A stretch of 9,604 nucleotides of DNA, taken from DATIGJ01 sp035644155. Its GTDB lineage: Bacteria; Patescibacteriota; Microgenomatia; Levybacterales; UBA12049. Numbering within the stretch: position 1 is the first letter of the stretch; every line of letters begins with the position of its first letter. The notes beneath the pieces are model-generated. The model had not been told where the DNA came from. It did not search any database and saw only the letters and a list, made by a program, of their open reading frames with translations. The position numbers were made by a program, and so were the translations under genes. The stretch lies in contig DASQPC010000042.1 of the NCBI GenBank assembly GCA_035644155.1, positions 1-9,604 on the forward strand. Direction: 5' to 3'. Positions 1 to 5,927 of the stretch are shown in pieces.

Positions 1-259
1 CACCATTGATTGTCACACGATATCCTTTTTTCTCCAGTCCTTGTTCTTTGACCATTTTTTGAACAACGATAAAAAGTTTTTGAAAAAGTGTTGGGTCTGT
101 AACGGTTATAAGCTCTGAGAAGTGTTGTTTAGGAATGATCAAGAGATGGACAGGACGCACAGGATGAATATCAGGAAAAACCATGACATCATCATCTTCA
201 TAGGTAAATTCTTTTGGTATTTCTCTTTTGGCAATTTTACAAAAAATACAATTTCCCAT
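1..259 (-). CDS. HIT-family nucleotide-binding protein (3' end cut by window edge)
   Basis: The first 86 residues are visible, beginning MGNCIFCKIAKREIPKEFTY. The CxxC pair at residues 4 and 7, followed by KIxxxEIP and an acidic EDDDVMVFPDIHP stretch, is the classic N-terminus of HINT/HIT-type proteins. RPVHLLIIPKQH (about residues 36-47) is the family's conserved core strand. The catalytic histidine triad (HxHxH) would lie about 20-30 residues further on, outside the window, so it cannot be checked. Known members are small nucleotide hydrolases or transferases acting on purine nucleoside phosphoramidates or dinucleoside polyphosphates in the cytoplasm. The ATG (259-257) overlaps the TAA of the upstream gene as TAATG, which implies co-transcription and probably translational coupling. 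The family call is firm; the substrate is unknown. Confidence 0.9.
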   Translation of the reverse strand, partial: MGNCIFCKIAKREIPKEFTYEDDDVMVFPDIHPVRPVHLLIIPKQHFSELITVTDPTLFQKLFIVVQKMVKEQGLEKKGYRVTING

Positions 260-1170
260 TAGATTTTCGCAACCACCTTTATTATATCACCCAAACTCAA
301 ACTCGTTGGTATCATTTTGGGATTTTTTGGCGTACCATTGAGAAGCATCTTTTTTGAAACGTGAAGAAACCACGTCGCTTGCGGATCGATCTTTTTTAAC
401 TGCTCGTAGACAAGTGTCAAATCAGCACCCTTCTTACCCTCTTGATCAGGAAGTGTTTTTATACGCACATAGCCTTTGCGAGGATCTTTTCGAATTACCA
501 TCACATAACCCATCTTTTGAGAAAGCTTGAGAACAGTATCATTGAGCGTTTCAAAACCAATTCCCGGACCAAAACGAGTTTCAAACTTCATCCCTTTTTC
601 CTCAATTTCTTTCTCTGCCCAAATACGATTCTCAAATTCCGCCACCAACGCATTGAGACACTGAATCCCAAACTCCAAATAAAACTTATCTTGATTTGGC
701 TTTTCATACTTTAATCCCTCCATCAAACCAAGCAAAGAGAATTCATGATAATCAGCAGCCGGTTCTTTCCAGAAAACTTCTTTAAAGTGATCAGTATCGA
801 CAATAATCTTCACCAGTCGCGAGATAGCATCTTCATGTTGAAATGTTAAAGTATCGCCTGACTTCTTTAACTCCGCCCGTACATAATCCCAAGTTCGTGA
901 TGCAGCAGAGACTGTCGTGTCTTGAGTTTGGTGATGGTCCAATGGACCAAGGCCTGTATCGACATGAATCACTTCATCGCCATTTATTATCTCAATAACT
1001 GTATCAAAACCTGGAGTAGCGGGTTTAGAACTTCCTTGAAGTCTCTGACCTGCGGGAACAAACTTCACCACAGCATCCTGCCATCCTGCTAAATATTTTT
1101 TGATAAGCCAAACTGAGGTAATTGCATCCCAATCAGGAGAAATATGAGCAACAACAATCTTCATATACAT
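259..1170 (-). CDS. DHH-superfamily / MYG1-like putative phosphoesterase
   Basis: A 303-residue protein. It has an N-terminal HxSPDWDA motif (H9, D13, D15), a lone aspartate after a beta-strand (HVDTG, D71), a DHH motif (D78-H79-H80, followed by Q) and VDTDHF (D125, D127, H128). This order of metal ligands matches DHH phosphoesterases, and the DHHQ variant resembles the MYG1/UPF0160 group. The C-terminal part, around WFLHVSKKMLLNG, resembles the second domain of such proteins. Relatives are Mn-dependent hydrolases or exonucleases acting on RNA, oligonucleotides or small phosphates; the substrate here cannot be told. The first ATG gives MYMKIVV. A TATACT -10-like box ends only 4 nt upstream, so M3 (1164) may be the real, near-leaderless start. 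The gene overlaps the downstream HIT gene by one base (TAATG), suggesting a linked role in nucleotide turnover. Confidence 0.7.
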   Translation of the reverse strand: MYMKIVVAHISPDWDAITSVWLIKKYLAGWQDAVVKFVPAGQRLQGSSKPATPGFDTVIEIINGDEVIHVDTGLGPLDHHQTQDTTVSAASRTWDYVRAELKKSGDTLTFQHEDAISRLVKIIVDTDHFKEVFWKEPAADYHEFSLLGLMEGLKYEKPNQDKFYLEFGIQCLNALVAEFENRIWAEKEIEEKGMKFETRFGPGIGFETLNDTVLKLSQKMGYVMVIRKDPRKGYVRIKTLPDQEGKKGADLTLVYEQLKKIDPQATWFLHVSKKMLLNGTPKNPKMIPTSLSLGDIIKVVAKI

Positions 1171-1174
1171 GAGT

Positions 1175-1180
1175 AGTATA
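1175..1180 (-). promoter_or_regulatory. Possible -10 box for the DHH/MYG1-like gene
   Basis: TATACT on the minus strand lies 4 nt before the first ATG and 10 nt before the second (M3). A weak -35 candidate (TTTAAT) is 17 nt upstream. If real, transcription would start at or after the first ATG, favouring the M3 start on an almost leaderless mRNA. The support is only the hexamer and its position. Confidence 0.35.
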
Positions 1181-1213
1181 CACCAGTCTGAGGCCAGATT
1201 AAAGCATGAACTC

Positions 1214-1242
1214 TTGACAAGAACTCTAAAATCCGAGATGAT
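1214..1242 (+). promoter_or_regulatory. Possible promoter for the membrane/exported protein pair
   Basis: A perfect TTGACA (1214-1219) is followed after 17 nt by GATGAT (1237-1242), a 4/6 match to the -10 consensus. Transcription would begin about 10 nt before the chosen ATG at 1259. It lies in the 88-bp gap between the divergent starts at 1170 and 1259. The -35 is good and the -10 is poor. Confidence 0.4.
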
Positions 1243-1258
1243 AAACTTACACTATTTT

Positions 1259-1684
1259 ATGGATCCAAACTCATTAAACAATCTTGACCCAAAATTACGA
1301 GAAACATACGAACGTGTGATGGGTACGACGACTCCTCCTGCTTCTGCAGCGACCGTTCCGGATCAAACACCTCAAGCAAATCCTCAACAAACCACAACTC
1401 CAACACCAAATACGACAAGTAGTCCAAGTGCTCCGCCAAATATGGTGCCGGATAATGCTCCTGTTTCTCCTATGAATGCCTACACTTCAGATAATTTACG
1501 TTTTCAGGCATCAATTCAAGCACCGCTTGCCGGAGGCACACTAGCAACACCAGAGACACATACCCAAGCAGCCCAATCAAATTCTTCTCTTTTAAGGATA
1601 CTTTATATTATTGGAGCAATTGTTTTCTTTATTGTTTATACAATCTTTTGGATCAAGATTTTTAAACTTCCAGCTCCTTTCTAA
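1259..1684 (+). CDS. Small C-terminally anchored, Pro/Thr/Ser-rich membrane protein of unknown function
   Basis: The chosen start gives 141 residues beginning MDPNSLNNLDPKLRETYERV. The frame stays open upstream to an ATG at 1169, but that start would overlap the divergent gene and its promoter region, so the internal ATG is preferred. Residues 1-21 look like a short helical segment. Residues about 22-70 are low-complexity, rich in Pro, Thr, Ser, Gln and Asn, and likely disordered. A single hydrophobic helix at about 111-132 (LLRILYIIGAIVFFIVYTIF) is followed by a short tail. This layout suggests a tail-anchored protein with a cytoplasmic N-terminus. No enzymatic motif is seen. I recall similarly built short proteins in CPR genomes, but no function is known to me. 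The next gene follows after 13 bp. Confidence 0.7.
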   Translation: MDPNSLNNLDPKLRETYERVMGTTTPPASAATVPDQTPQANPQQTTTPTPNTTSSPSAPPNMVPDNAPVSPMNAYTSDNLRFQASIQAPLAGGTLATPETHTQAAQSNSSLLRILYIIGAIVFFIVYTIFWIKIFKLPAPF

Positions 1685-1697
1685 AAAGTAGGTTTAC

Positions 1698-2741
1698 ATG
1701 AAAAATTTACTGCGTAAAAACTTCTTAGTTTTACTGGTAGTATTATTTTTTTTATTGGGGCTCTGCTGCTTTTACTTTTTTCGTTTCCAAACACCTCTCA
1801 AACCTCACCAACTTACAACAAGCGCTCCTGAATTATCACTAAAGGAATATAAAACTGAACGAGATAAATATATTTTCCTTTTGATGAAACAAAATCCTCA
1901 TATTGCATTAAACACGCTTCGTGAAGAAACCAAAACAAATAATGCTCTTGCTCGCTCGTGTCATGCGTTAACGCATGAACTGGGTTTTGCTGCGTATACC
2001 AAATACAAAAACTTCGCTACAGCTATGAAATATCAAGATGATGTTTGTAACTCAGGCTATCTGCATGGCATTATTGAAAGCTATTTCTCAAATACCAATG
2101 ATATTTTTACTACAATGAAAACAATCTGCTCAAACTATTCTCCAACAAGTTTTATTGGCTGGGAATGTTATCATGGCATCGGTCATGGATTGATGTATTT
2201 TACCGGCAACGCCTTGCCTTGGTCGCTTTCACTTTGTCATTCCTATACTGACAGAACGATGCGTTCTGCTTGTGTTAACGGTGTTTTTATGGAAAATTTT
2301 AATACCGACCAAAAACTCCATCCATCTCGCTATCTCAAATCAAACGATCCATTGTATCCATGTCAAAAACAAATTACAGAAGATAAAGATACGTGCTATC
2401 TGTATGCACCAACTTACTACCTGAGTCTTCATAAAAATGAGTATCAACAGACAATCGTCTGGTGCAAAAAAGCTGAAGATTCATATCGACAGACATGTAT
2501 CACAGGAGTCGGCGGTCAAATGATGAAAGAAAATAGTAACAATCCAACATTTGTTGAAAAAACCTGTATGAATGCCAATCAGTCGGGAAAAGACTCATGC
2601 ATCGCCGGAATGGTTGGGTTGTATATTAATCATGTGGGAAATATTACTGAAGCAAAAACATTGTGTCCAAAACTTAAAAAAGAAAACCAAGCAATTTGTG
2701 AACAGGTTATCTTTTCAGAACAAGGAATGTTTGAGAATTAG
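1698..2741 (+). CDS. Exported Cys/His-rich repeat protein of unknown function
   Basis: A 347-residue protein with a basic N-terminus (KNLLRK) and a hydrophobic segment at about 9-28, without a clear lipobox, so an uncleaved membrane anchor or signal peptide is likely. The exported part has 14 cysteines at 88, 117, 144, 157, 180, 192, 222, 233, 256, 267, 290, 301, 323 and 334. They form seven consecutive pairs. The last four pairs are exactly 11 residues apart and recur every 33-34 residues; the second Cys is often followed by xxG. Histidine motifs cluster in the first half: CHALTHELG (88-96), CNSGYLHG (117-124) and CYHGIGHG (157-164). The spacing suggests a disulfide-stapled helical-hairpin repeat like TPR/Sel1 in size, with a possible metal or haem site in the His-rich part. 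I do not recognise the family and assign no function. A weak AGTAGG lies 5 nt before the ATG. It is probably co-transcribed with the upstream membrane protein. Confidence 0.75.
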   Translation: MKNLLRKNFLVLLVVLFFLLGLCCFYFFRFQTPLKPHQLTTSAPELSLKEYKTERDKYIFLLMKQNPHIALNTLREETKTNNALARSCHALTHELGFAAYTKYKNFATAMKYQDDVCNSGYLHGIIESYFSNTNDIFTTMKTICSNYSPTSFIGWECYHGIGHGLMYFTGNALPWSLSLCHSYTDRTMRSACVNGVFMENFNTDQKLHPSRYLKSNDPLYPCQKQITEDKDTCYLYAPTYYLSLHKNEYQQTIVWCKKAEDSYRQTCITGVGGQMMKENSNNPTFVEKTCMNANQSGKDSCIAGMVGLYINHVGNITEAKTLCPKLKKENQAICEQVIFSEQGMFEN

Positions 2742-2759
2742 TGTCTTTTTCAACATATT

Positions 2760-4457
2760 CTAACCTTGCAACCGCTTGAGGACTTCATCAAGTGAGAGTA
2801 ATGCTGTTTCTTTTTTATCTCGCTCTTTCCATTCAATGCTTTCCCCTGTTTTGGGAGAAATAACTAGCCGAACAGGAATACCTATAAGATCAGCATCAGC
2901 AAACTTCTGCCCTGTGCTTACTCCTTCTCGATCATCGTACAAAACTTCAATACCTACCTTTGTTAAATCCTCATAAACCTTTTCTGCTTTTTCCCTGATG
3001 CTTGCTTCTTGATTCGTGATTCCAACCAGATGCACACCAAACGGTGCGATAGCTTTTGGCCAGACAATTCCTTTATCATCATGATGCTTCTCAACAACTG
3101 TTGTCAGCGTTCGAGCAAGTCCAAATCCATAACACCCCATATAGAAAGGCTGCTTCTGTCCTTTTTCGTCCACGAACATCGCATCTCGCATTTTCGATGA
3201 ATAATGATGACCCAACTGAAAAATATTGCCGATTTCAATACCGCGTTTTTCTATAAGCGGTTTTCCCTTTTCTGCAATATAACCTGCTTTTGCCAATGTA
3301 AAATCATAAAATTCTTTTGGTTCTGGCAGGTCGCGACCAAAGTTAACATTAATCGAGTGATAATTTGTTCTATTGGCTCCCATTTCAAAATTTTTTCGTC
3401 CTTTCATCGATTCATCCATAAAAATCCGCACTTCTTTTGGCAAGTTCAAAAGTCCCGCATAGCCAACTTCTGCACCGGTTACTCGATTAACTGTTTCTGC
3501 CGAGGCGAGTTTCAGTTGGTGTACTTTTGCAACATGCATCAACTTTGCTTCATTAATATCGTATCCTCCCCGAACAGCTGCTGCGATAACATTTCCTTTC
3601 TCATCTTCAAAAAGAATTGTTTTTGTTGTTTTCTCAACTGGAATTTGTAAATAATCCGCCAATTCTTCAACACCAATAATGCCTGTTCCTTCTACTTCTG
3701 CCATTGGCTTTTCCTCTTCGTTGTCACTCATTTCCGGCACAACAAATTTGGCTACTTCTTCATGCGCGGCATACGATCCATCTTCTGTCATGAAAAATTT
3801 ACTTTCCCCTGCTTGACTCTCCACCACAAATTCATGACAGTAGTCTCCGCCTATATAGCCATTATCCGATTCGACAACGACTGTTTTTAAATCAAGCCGT
3901 TCACAAATTTTTGTGTAAGTCTGCCACATTGTTTGGTATTCTTTTTTAAAATCTTCTTCAGTCGCATGAAACGAATAAGCATCCTTCATCACAAATTCTC
4001 GAAGTCGAAGCAGTCCCCCGCGTGCTCTCATTTCGTCCCTGAACTTCGTTGAAAACTGATACAGATTAAATGGCAAATCTTTGTAACTGATCTGGAATTT
4101 GCGGACAAGATCAACCAACATCTCCTCAGCTGTTCCTCCAAGAACAAACTCAAATTCGTTGCGATCTTTAATACTCATCAACTCAAATCCAACCGATGAT
4201 GTCCGATTGGTCTCTTCCCAGAGATATTTTGGATGAAGAATTGGCGTCACGATCTCCTGTGCACCAGTAGCATCCATTTCCTCCTTAATAATTGCTTTAA
4301 TTTTGTCGTGTACTCTGATACCAAGTGGCAAAAGATAGTATCGACCTGCTGTACTCTCGCGGATAAATCCAGCCTGATACAAAAGTTTGTGCGATGCGAG
4401 GGTTGCATCTTTTGGTGTATCTTTCAATGTTTTTCCAAATAATTTTGAATATTTCAT
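2760..4457 (-). CDS. proS: Prolyl-tRNA synthetase, bacterial type with editing domain
   Basis: A 565-residue class II aminoacyl-tRNA synthetase that charges tRNA-Pro with proline in the cytoplasm. Visible landmarks are the N-terminal STAGRYYLLPLGIRV, motif 1 around 50-75 (EEMDATGAQEIVTPILHP), the GGTAEE loop (107-112), motif 2 with RDEMRARGG and REFVMKDAYSF (140-163) and motif 3 MGCYGFGLAR (440-449). An anticodon-binding domain follows from about 470 (VLYDDREGVSTGQKFADADL). The roughly 140-residue insertion between motifs 2 and 3 (about 225-370) is the YbaK-like editing domain that removes mischarged alanine. It contains TTKTILF with K279, which corresponds to the editing lysine described in E. 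coli ProRS. The length is normal for the bacterial type. It lies 18 bp downstream of ocd, so it can be read from the T-box leader, and it also has its own candidate promoter in that gap. The ATG has no Shine-Dalgarno. Confidence 0.97.
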   Translation of the reverse strand: MKYSKLFGKTLKDTPKDATLASHKLLYQAGFIRESTAGRYYLLPLGIRVHDKIKAIIKEEMDATGAQEIVTPILHPKYLWEETNRTSSVGFELMSIKDRNEFEFVLGGTAEEMLVDLVRKFQISYKDLPFNLYQFSTKFRDEMRARGGLLRLREFVMKDAYSFHATEEDFKKEYQTMWQTYTKICERLDLKTVVVESDNGYIGGDYCHEFVVESQAGESKFFMTEDGSYAAHEEVAKFVVPEMSDNEEEKPMAEVEGTGIIGVEELADYLQIPVEKTTKTILFEDEKGNVIAAAVRGGYDINEAKLMHVAKVHQLKLASAETVNRVTGAEVGYAGLLNLPKEVRIFMDESMKGRKNFEMGANRTNYHSINVNFGRDLPEPKEFYDFTLAKAGYIAEKGKPLIEKRGIEIGNIFQLGHHYSSKMRDAMFVDEKGQKQPFYMGCYGFGLARTLTTVVEKHHDDKGIVWPKAIAPFGVHLVGITNQEASIREKAEKVYEDLTKVGIEVLYDDREGVSTGQKFADADLIGIPVRLVISPKTGESIEWKERDKKETALLSLDEVLKRLQG

Positions 4458-4464
4458 ATAGTTT

Positions 4465-4473
4465 AGTATATCA
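4465..4473 (-). promoter_or_regulatory. Extended -10 promoter for a leaderless proS mRNA
   Basis: In the 18-bp gap between the ocd stop and the proS ATG, the minus strand reads TGATATACT. This is an extended -10 (TGn) with a 5/6 -10 hexamer. It ends 7 nt before the proS ATG, so the transcript would begin at or one base before the start codon. No good -35 is seen, which is usual for extended -10 promoters. This would give T-box-independent proS expression. Confidence 0.5.
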
Positions 4474-4475
4474 TG

Positions 4476-5498
4476 TCACTTCAATGCTGATATAAGATCT
4501 TTTGGATTAGTAAGCACCGGTGTGAGATGTAACTCTTCACCGATATGATATTTTTTCGCAAGTTCATACGTTAACCGAAGAGCAGAATAATCCTCTAATG
4601 CAATCCCAACCGAATCAAAAAGCGTTATTTCCTCATCAGTATCCCGACCTGTTTTTATACCAGCAATAAGCTCATACATTTCGGCGTAAACAAGCCTTTC
4701 TGCTTCTTGTCTACTTAAAGACTGCATTTCTCCTTCAACAAATGCCTGGTCAAAATATTCAACAACAATTCGAGAACGTTGTAAAATAGTTTGTTCTAAT
4801 TCAGTTTTCCCCACTGTATCTCCTCCAAGAGCATTGATATGAACCCCATTCGTAATCCAATCGTTTTTAAGAACAGCAACATGTGCTTTACATGCAGTAC
4901 AAACAGTAATAATATCCGCACCACTTACTGCTTCTTTGATACTTTTACATCTTACCAAACGAAATGGCTTATCTTGCATATTTTTTTCAAATTTATCCAT
5001 AGCTAGTGCATCACTATCAAAATATCTGATTTCATGGATATCCCGAACCAATTGCAAACCTTGCACTTGAAACTCGCTTTGTGCACCTGTTCCGATAATT
5101 GCTACTGTATGTGCATTTCTACGACTCATAAGATCTGTAGCCAATGCAGCCATTGCGGCAGTACGAAGTGCTGTAAGTATCGTCATTTCACTAAATAATA
5201 ACGGATACCCAGTATCAATTCGTGAAAGTTGTCCAGTCGCGACGACGGTTTGTTGTCCGATTAATGGATTTTTCGGATGGCAATTTACATACTTAAACGT
5301 ATAATACATTTCATTATCACAAATCGGCATCAACTCCAAAACACCTCCTGGCACATGCATTGCAGGACGAGGCATTTTGGTAAAGGACTGCCAACGACCA
5401 AAATCTCTTTTCAGAGCAGTCATAAGATCTTGCAAATAACGAGCAAAACCATGACGATTAATAAGTTGTGTTACTGCTTCAACAGATATTATTTTCAT
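4476..5498 (-). CDS. ocd: Ornithine cyclodeaminase
   Basis: A 340-residue NAD-dependent enzyme that converts L-ornithine to L-proline and ammonia in one step. The sequence follows the well-studied Pseudomonas putida enzyme over its length: RDFGRWQSF near 31-39, LELMP (54-58), FKYVN with K69, SEMTILTALRTAA with R112, the Rossmann glycine loop GTGAQSEF (136-143), INALGGDTVGKTEL with catalytic-position D227, and TLFDSVGIALEDY (292-304). The GGDxxGKTEL form separates true ornithine cyclodeaminases from the mu-crystallin, ketimine reductase and alanine dehydrogenase members of the superfamily. It is the first gene behind the T-box leader and is followed after 17 bp by proS, so proline synthesis and proline charging share a control. 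It ends in TGA. The ATG lies in an A/T-rich stretch without a Shine-Dalgarno. The biochemical call is strong; lysine as an alternative substrate is less likely. Confidence 0.92.
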   Translation of the reverse strand: MKIISVEAVTQLINRHGFARYLQDLMTALKRDFGRWQSFTKMPRPAMHVPGGVLELMPICDNEMYYTFKYVNCHPKNPLIGQQTVVATGQLSRIDTGYPLLFSEMTILTALRTAAMAALATDLMSRRNAHTVAIIGTGAQSEFQVQGLQLVRDIHEIRYFDSDALAMDKFEKNMQDKPFRLVRCKSIKEAVSGADIITVCTACKAHVAVLKNDWITNGVHINALGGDTVGKTELEQTILQRSRIVVEYFDQAFVEGEMQSLSRQEAERLVYAEMYELIAGIKTGRDTDEEITLFDSVGIALEDYSALRLTYELAKKYHIGEELHLTPVLTNPKDLISALK

Positions 5499-5531
5499 AT
5501 TTTAATTTTATAGCTAAGCTAGCCCTTACTA

Positions 5532-5560
5532 TGATTGGACAAAATTGTTATATCCAATCA
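5532..5560 (-). repeat. 8-bp inverted repeat between T-box terminator and ocd
   Basis: TGATTGGA (5560-5553) and TCCAATCA (5539-5532) are perfect complements around a 13-nt A/T-rich loop, just after the U-tract of the T-box terminator. There is no U-run after it, so it is not a second intrinsic terminator. It would form only in read-through mRNA and could protect its 5' region after processing. The role is unknown. Confidence 0.5.
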
Positions 5561-5561
5561 C

Positions 5562-5610
5562 AAAAAAAGCCCTTGCAAAACCACCACAACTGTGATGATC
5601 TTACAAGGGC
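5562..5610 (-). terminator. T-box intrinsic terminator
   Basis: GCCCTTG (5610-5604) pairs with CAAGGGC (5575-5569). The pairing continues without a break through G-U and A-U pairs to a 4-nt loop (5591-5588), giving about 20 bp, and seven T follow immediately (5568-5562). The 5' arm contains the bases that form the 3' strand of antiterminator helix A1 (5608-5604), so the two structures exclude each other. This is the attenuation switch for ocd-proS. Confidence 0.93.
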
Positions 5611-5635
5611 CCCTTTTCAGGACGGTACCACCTTG
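5604..5635 (-). promoter_or_regulatory. T-box antiterminator element
   Basis: The segment reads CAAGG-UGGUACC-GUCC-loop-GGGC-CCUUG. Helix A1 is CAAGG (5635-5631) with CCUUG (5608-5604). The 7-nt bulge UGGUACC (5630-5624) is the hallmark T-box bulge. Helix A2 is GUCC (5623-5620) with GGGC (5612-5609). The UGGU at 5630-5627 would pair with the 3' end of uncharged tRNA (NCCA). Its last U requires discriminator base A, which is the usual base in bacterial tRNA-Pro. Confidence 0.93.
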
Positions 5636-5832
5636 CTTTAATTACTCAATAGCTGTTCTTCCGAACACTATGAATAATTCTCTTTGCAAATGCTTTGTCG
5701 AAACAACACATTCTGGATATATTTTACGGTATCCTTCCGTACTGCTCATCGCAATCAGCGCTTCGATGCACTCAGCATCAAAACTTCGTTTGGCGGGAAA
5801 CCAAACTCAAACGCTTTATATCAATTGGTACT

Positions 5833-5861
5833 ATTATAAAAAACAGACTCACTCTTGTCAA
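5833..5861 (-). promoter_or_regulatory. Consensus sigma-70 promoter of the T-box/ocd/proS unit
   Basis: On the minus strand TTGACA (5861-5856) is followed by exactly 17 nt and TATAAT (5838-5833). Both hexamers match consensus fully. Initiation is expected near 5826, which places the whole T-box structure in the transcript. A maximal promoter suits a unit controlled by premature termination rather than by initiation. Confidence 0.9.
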
Positions 5862-5896
5862 GCTATGCCACATTTTGTGAAAAGCTGAGCTTGACA
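5856..5896. repeat. 9-bp inverted repeat embedding two divergent -35 boxes
   Basis: TGTCAAGCT (5856-5864) and AGCTTGACA (5888-5896) are perfect inverted copies 23 bp apart. Each contains the TTGACA of one of the divergent promoters. AAGCT-G-AGCTT (5882-5892) adds a smaller palindrome over the right -35. Six of the nine matching bases are explained by two promoters facing away from each other; the extra AGC could be chance or part of an operator. Confidence 0.55.
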
Positions 5897-5919
5897 TTTC
5901 TGGACGATATCGATATTAT
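5891..5919 (+). promoter_or_regulatory. Promoter of the 155-aa gene, giving a leaderless mRNA
   Basis: TTGACA (5891-5896), a 17-nt spacer and TATTAT (5914-5919, 5/6). Transcription would begin about 5926, within two bases of the ATG at 5928, leaving no room for a ribosome binding site. This also argues against the TTG at 5919, which lies inside the -10 box. Confidence 0.75.
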
Positions 5920-5927
5920 TGCAACTT

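Larger units (their letters stand above)
5562..5826 (-). promoter_or_regulatory. T-box riboswitch leader of ocd-proS (transcription attenuation)
   Basis: This roughly 265-nt untranslated leader runs from the predicted start near 5826 to the U-tract at 5562. From 3' to 5' it has the terminator, the antiterminator with the T-box sequence AAGGTGGTACCG, and directly before it a long stem III (5679-5640) with 9 outer pairs and an inner TGTTC-GGAA-GAACA hairpin. Further 5' is a GATGAGCAGTA stretch (5750-5740) that resembles the GA/AGUA signature of stem I, and a three-way-junction-like domain at 5815-5757. Known T-boxes bind uncharged tRNA through a specifier codon and the UGGN bulge, which stabilises the antiterminator so downstream genes are transcribed. 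Here the controlled genes make and charge proline, so tRNA-Pro is the expected ligand. The specifier could not be fixed by eye: CCA at 5716-5714 and CCC in a 7-nt loop at 5797-5795 are candidates. Confidence 0.9.

Noticed and set aside
1169..1258. 30-residue N-terminal extension of the small membrane protein
   Set aside because: It would overlap the divergent gene's start and cover the promoter region. The shorter form begins with a plausible MDPNSLNNLDPKLRE segment.
2742..2759. Bidirectional terminator between the convergent cysteine-repeat gene and proS
   Set aside because: Only a loose inverted match (CAAGG ... CCTTG) with many mismatches and a T-run in the loop, not enough for a call.
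2776..3650. Several plus-strand open frames inside proS
   Set aside because: They are antisense shadows of a strongly conserved synthetase and have no promoter, family match or plausible composition.
4476..4478. TGA recoding as glycine (genetic code 25)
   Set aside because: TGA ends ocd at the length expected for the family, and the other genes read normally with the standard bacterial code.
5569..5610. tRNA-like hairpin in the long stem upstream of ocd
   Set aside because: The perfect 20-bp stem with a U7 tail is an intrinsic terminator. No cloverleaf or T-loop motif is present.
5535..5888. 117-aa open frame on the plus strand
   Set aside because: It lies antisense across the T-box leader and its promoter. 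The conserved RNA structure explains the sequence, and the predicted peptide has no recognisable features.
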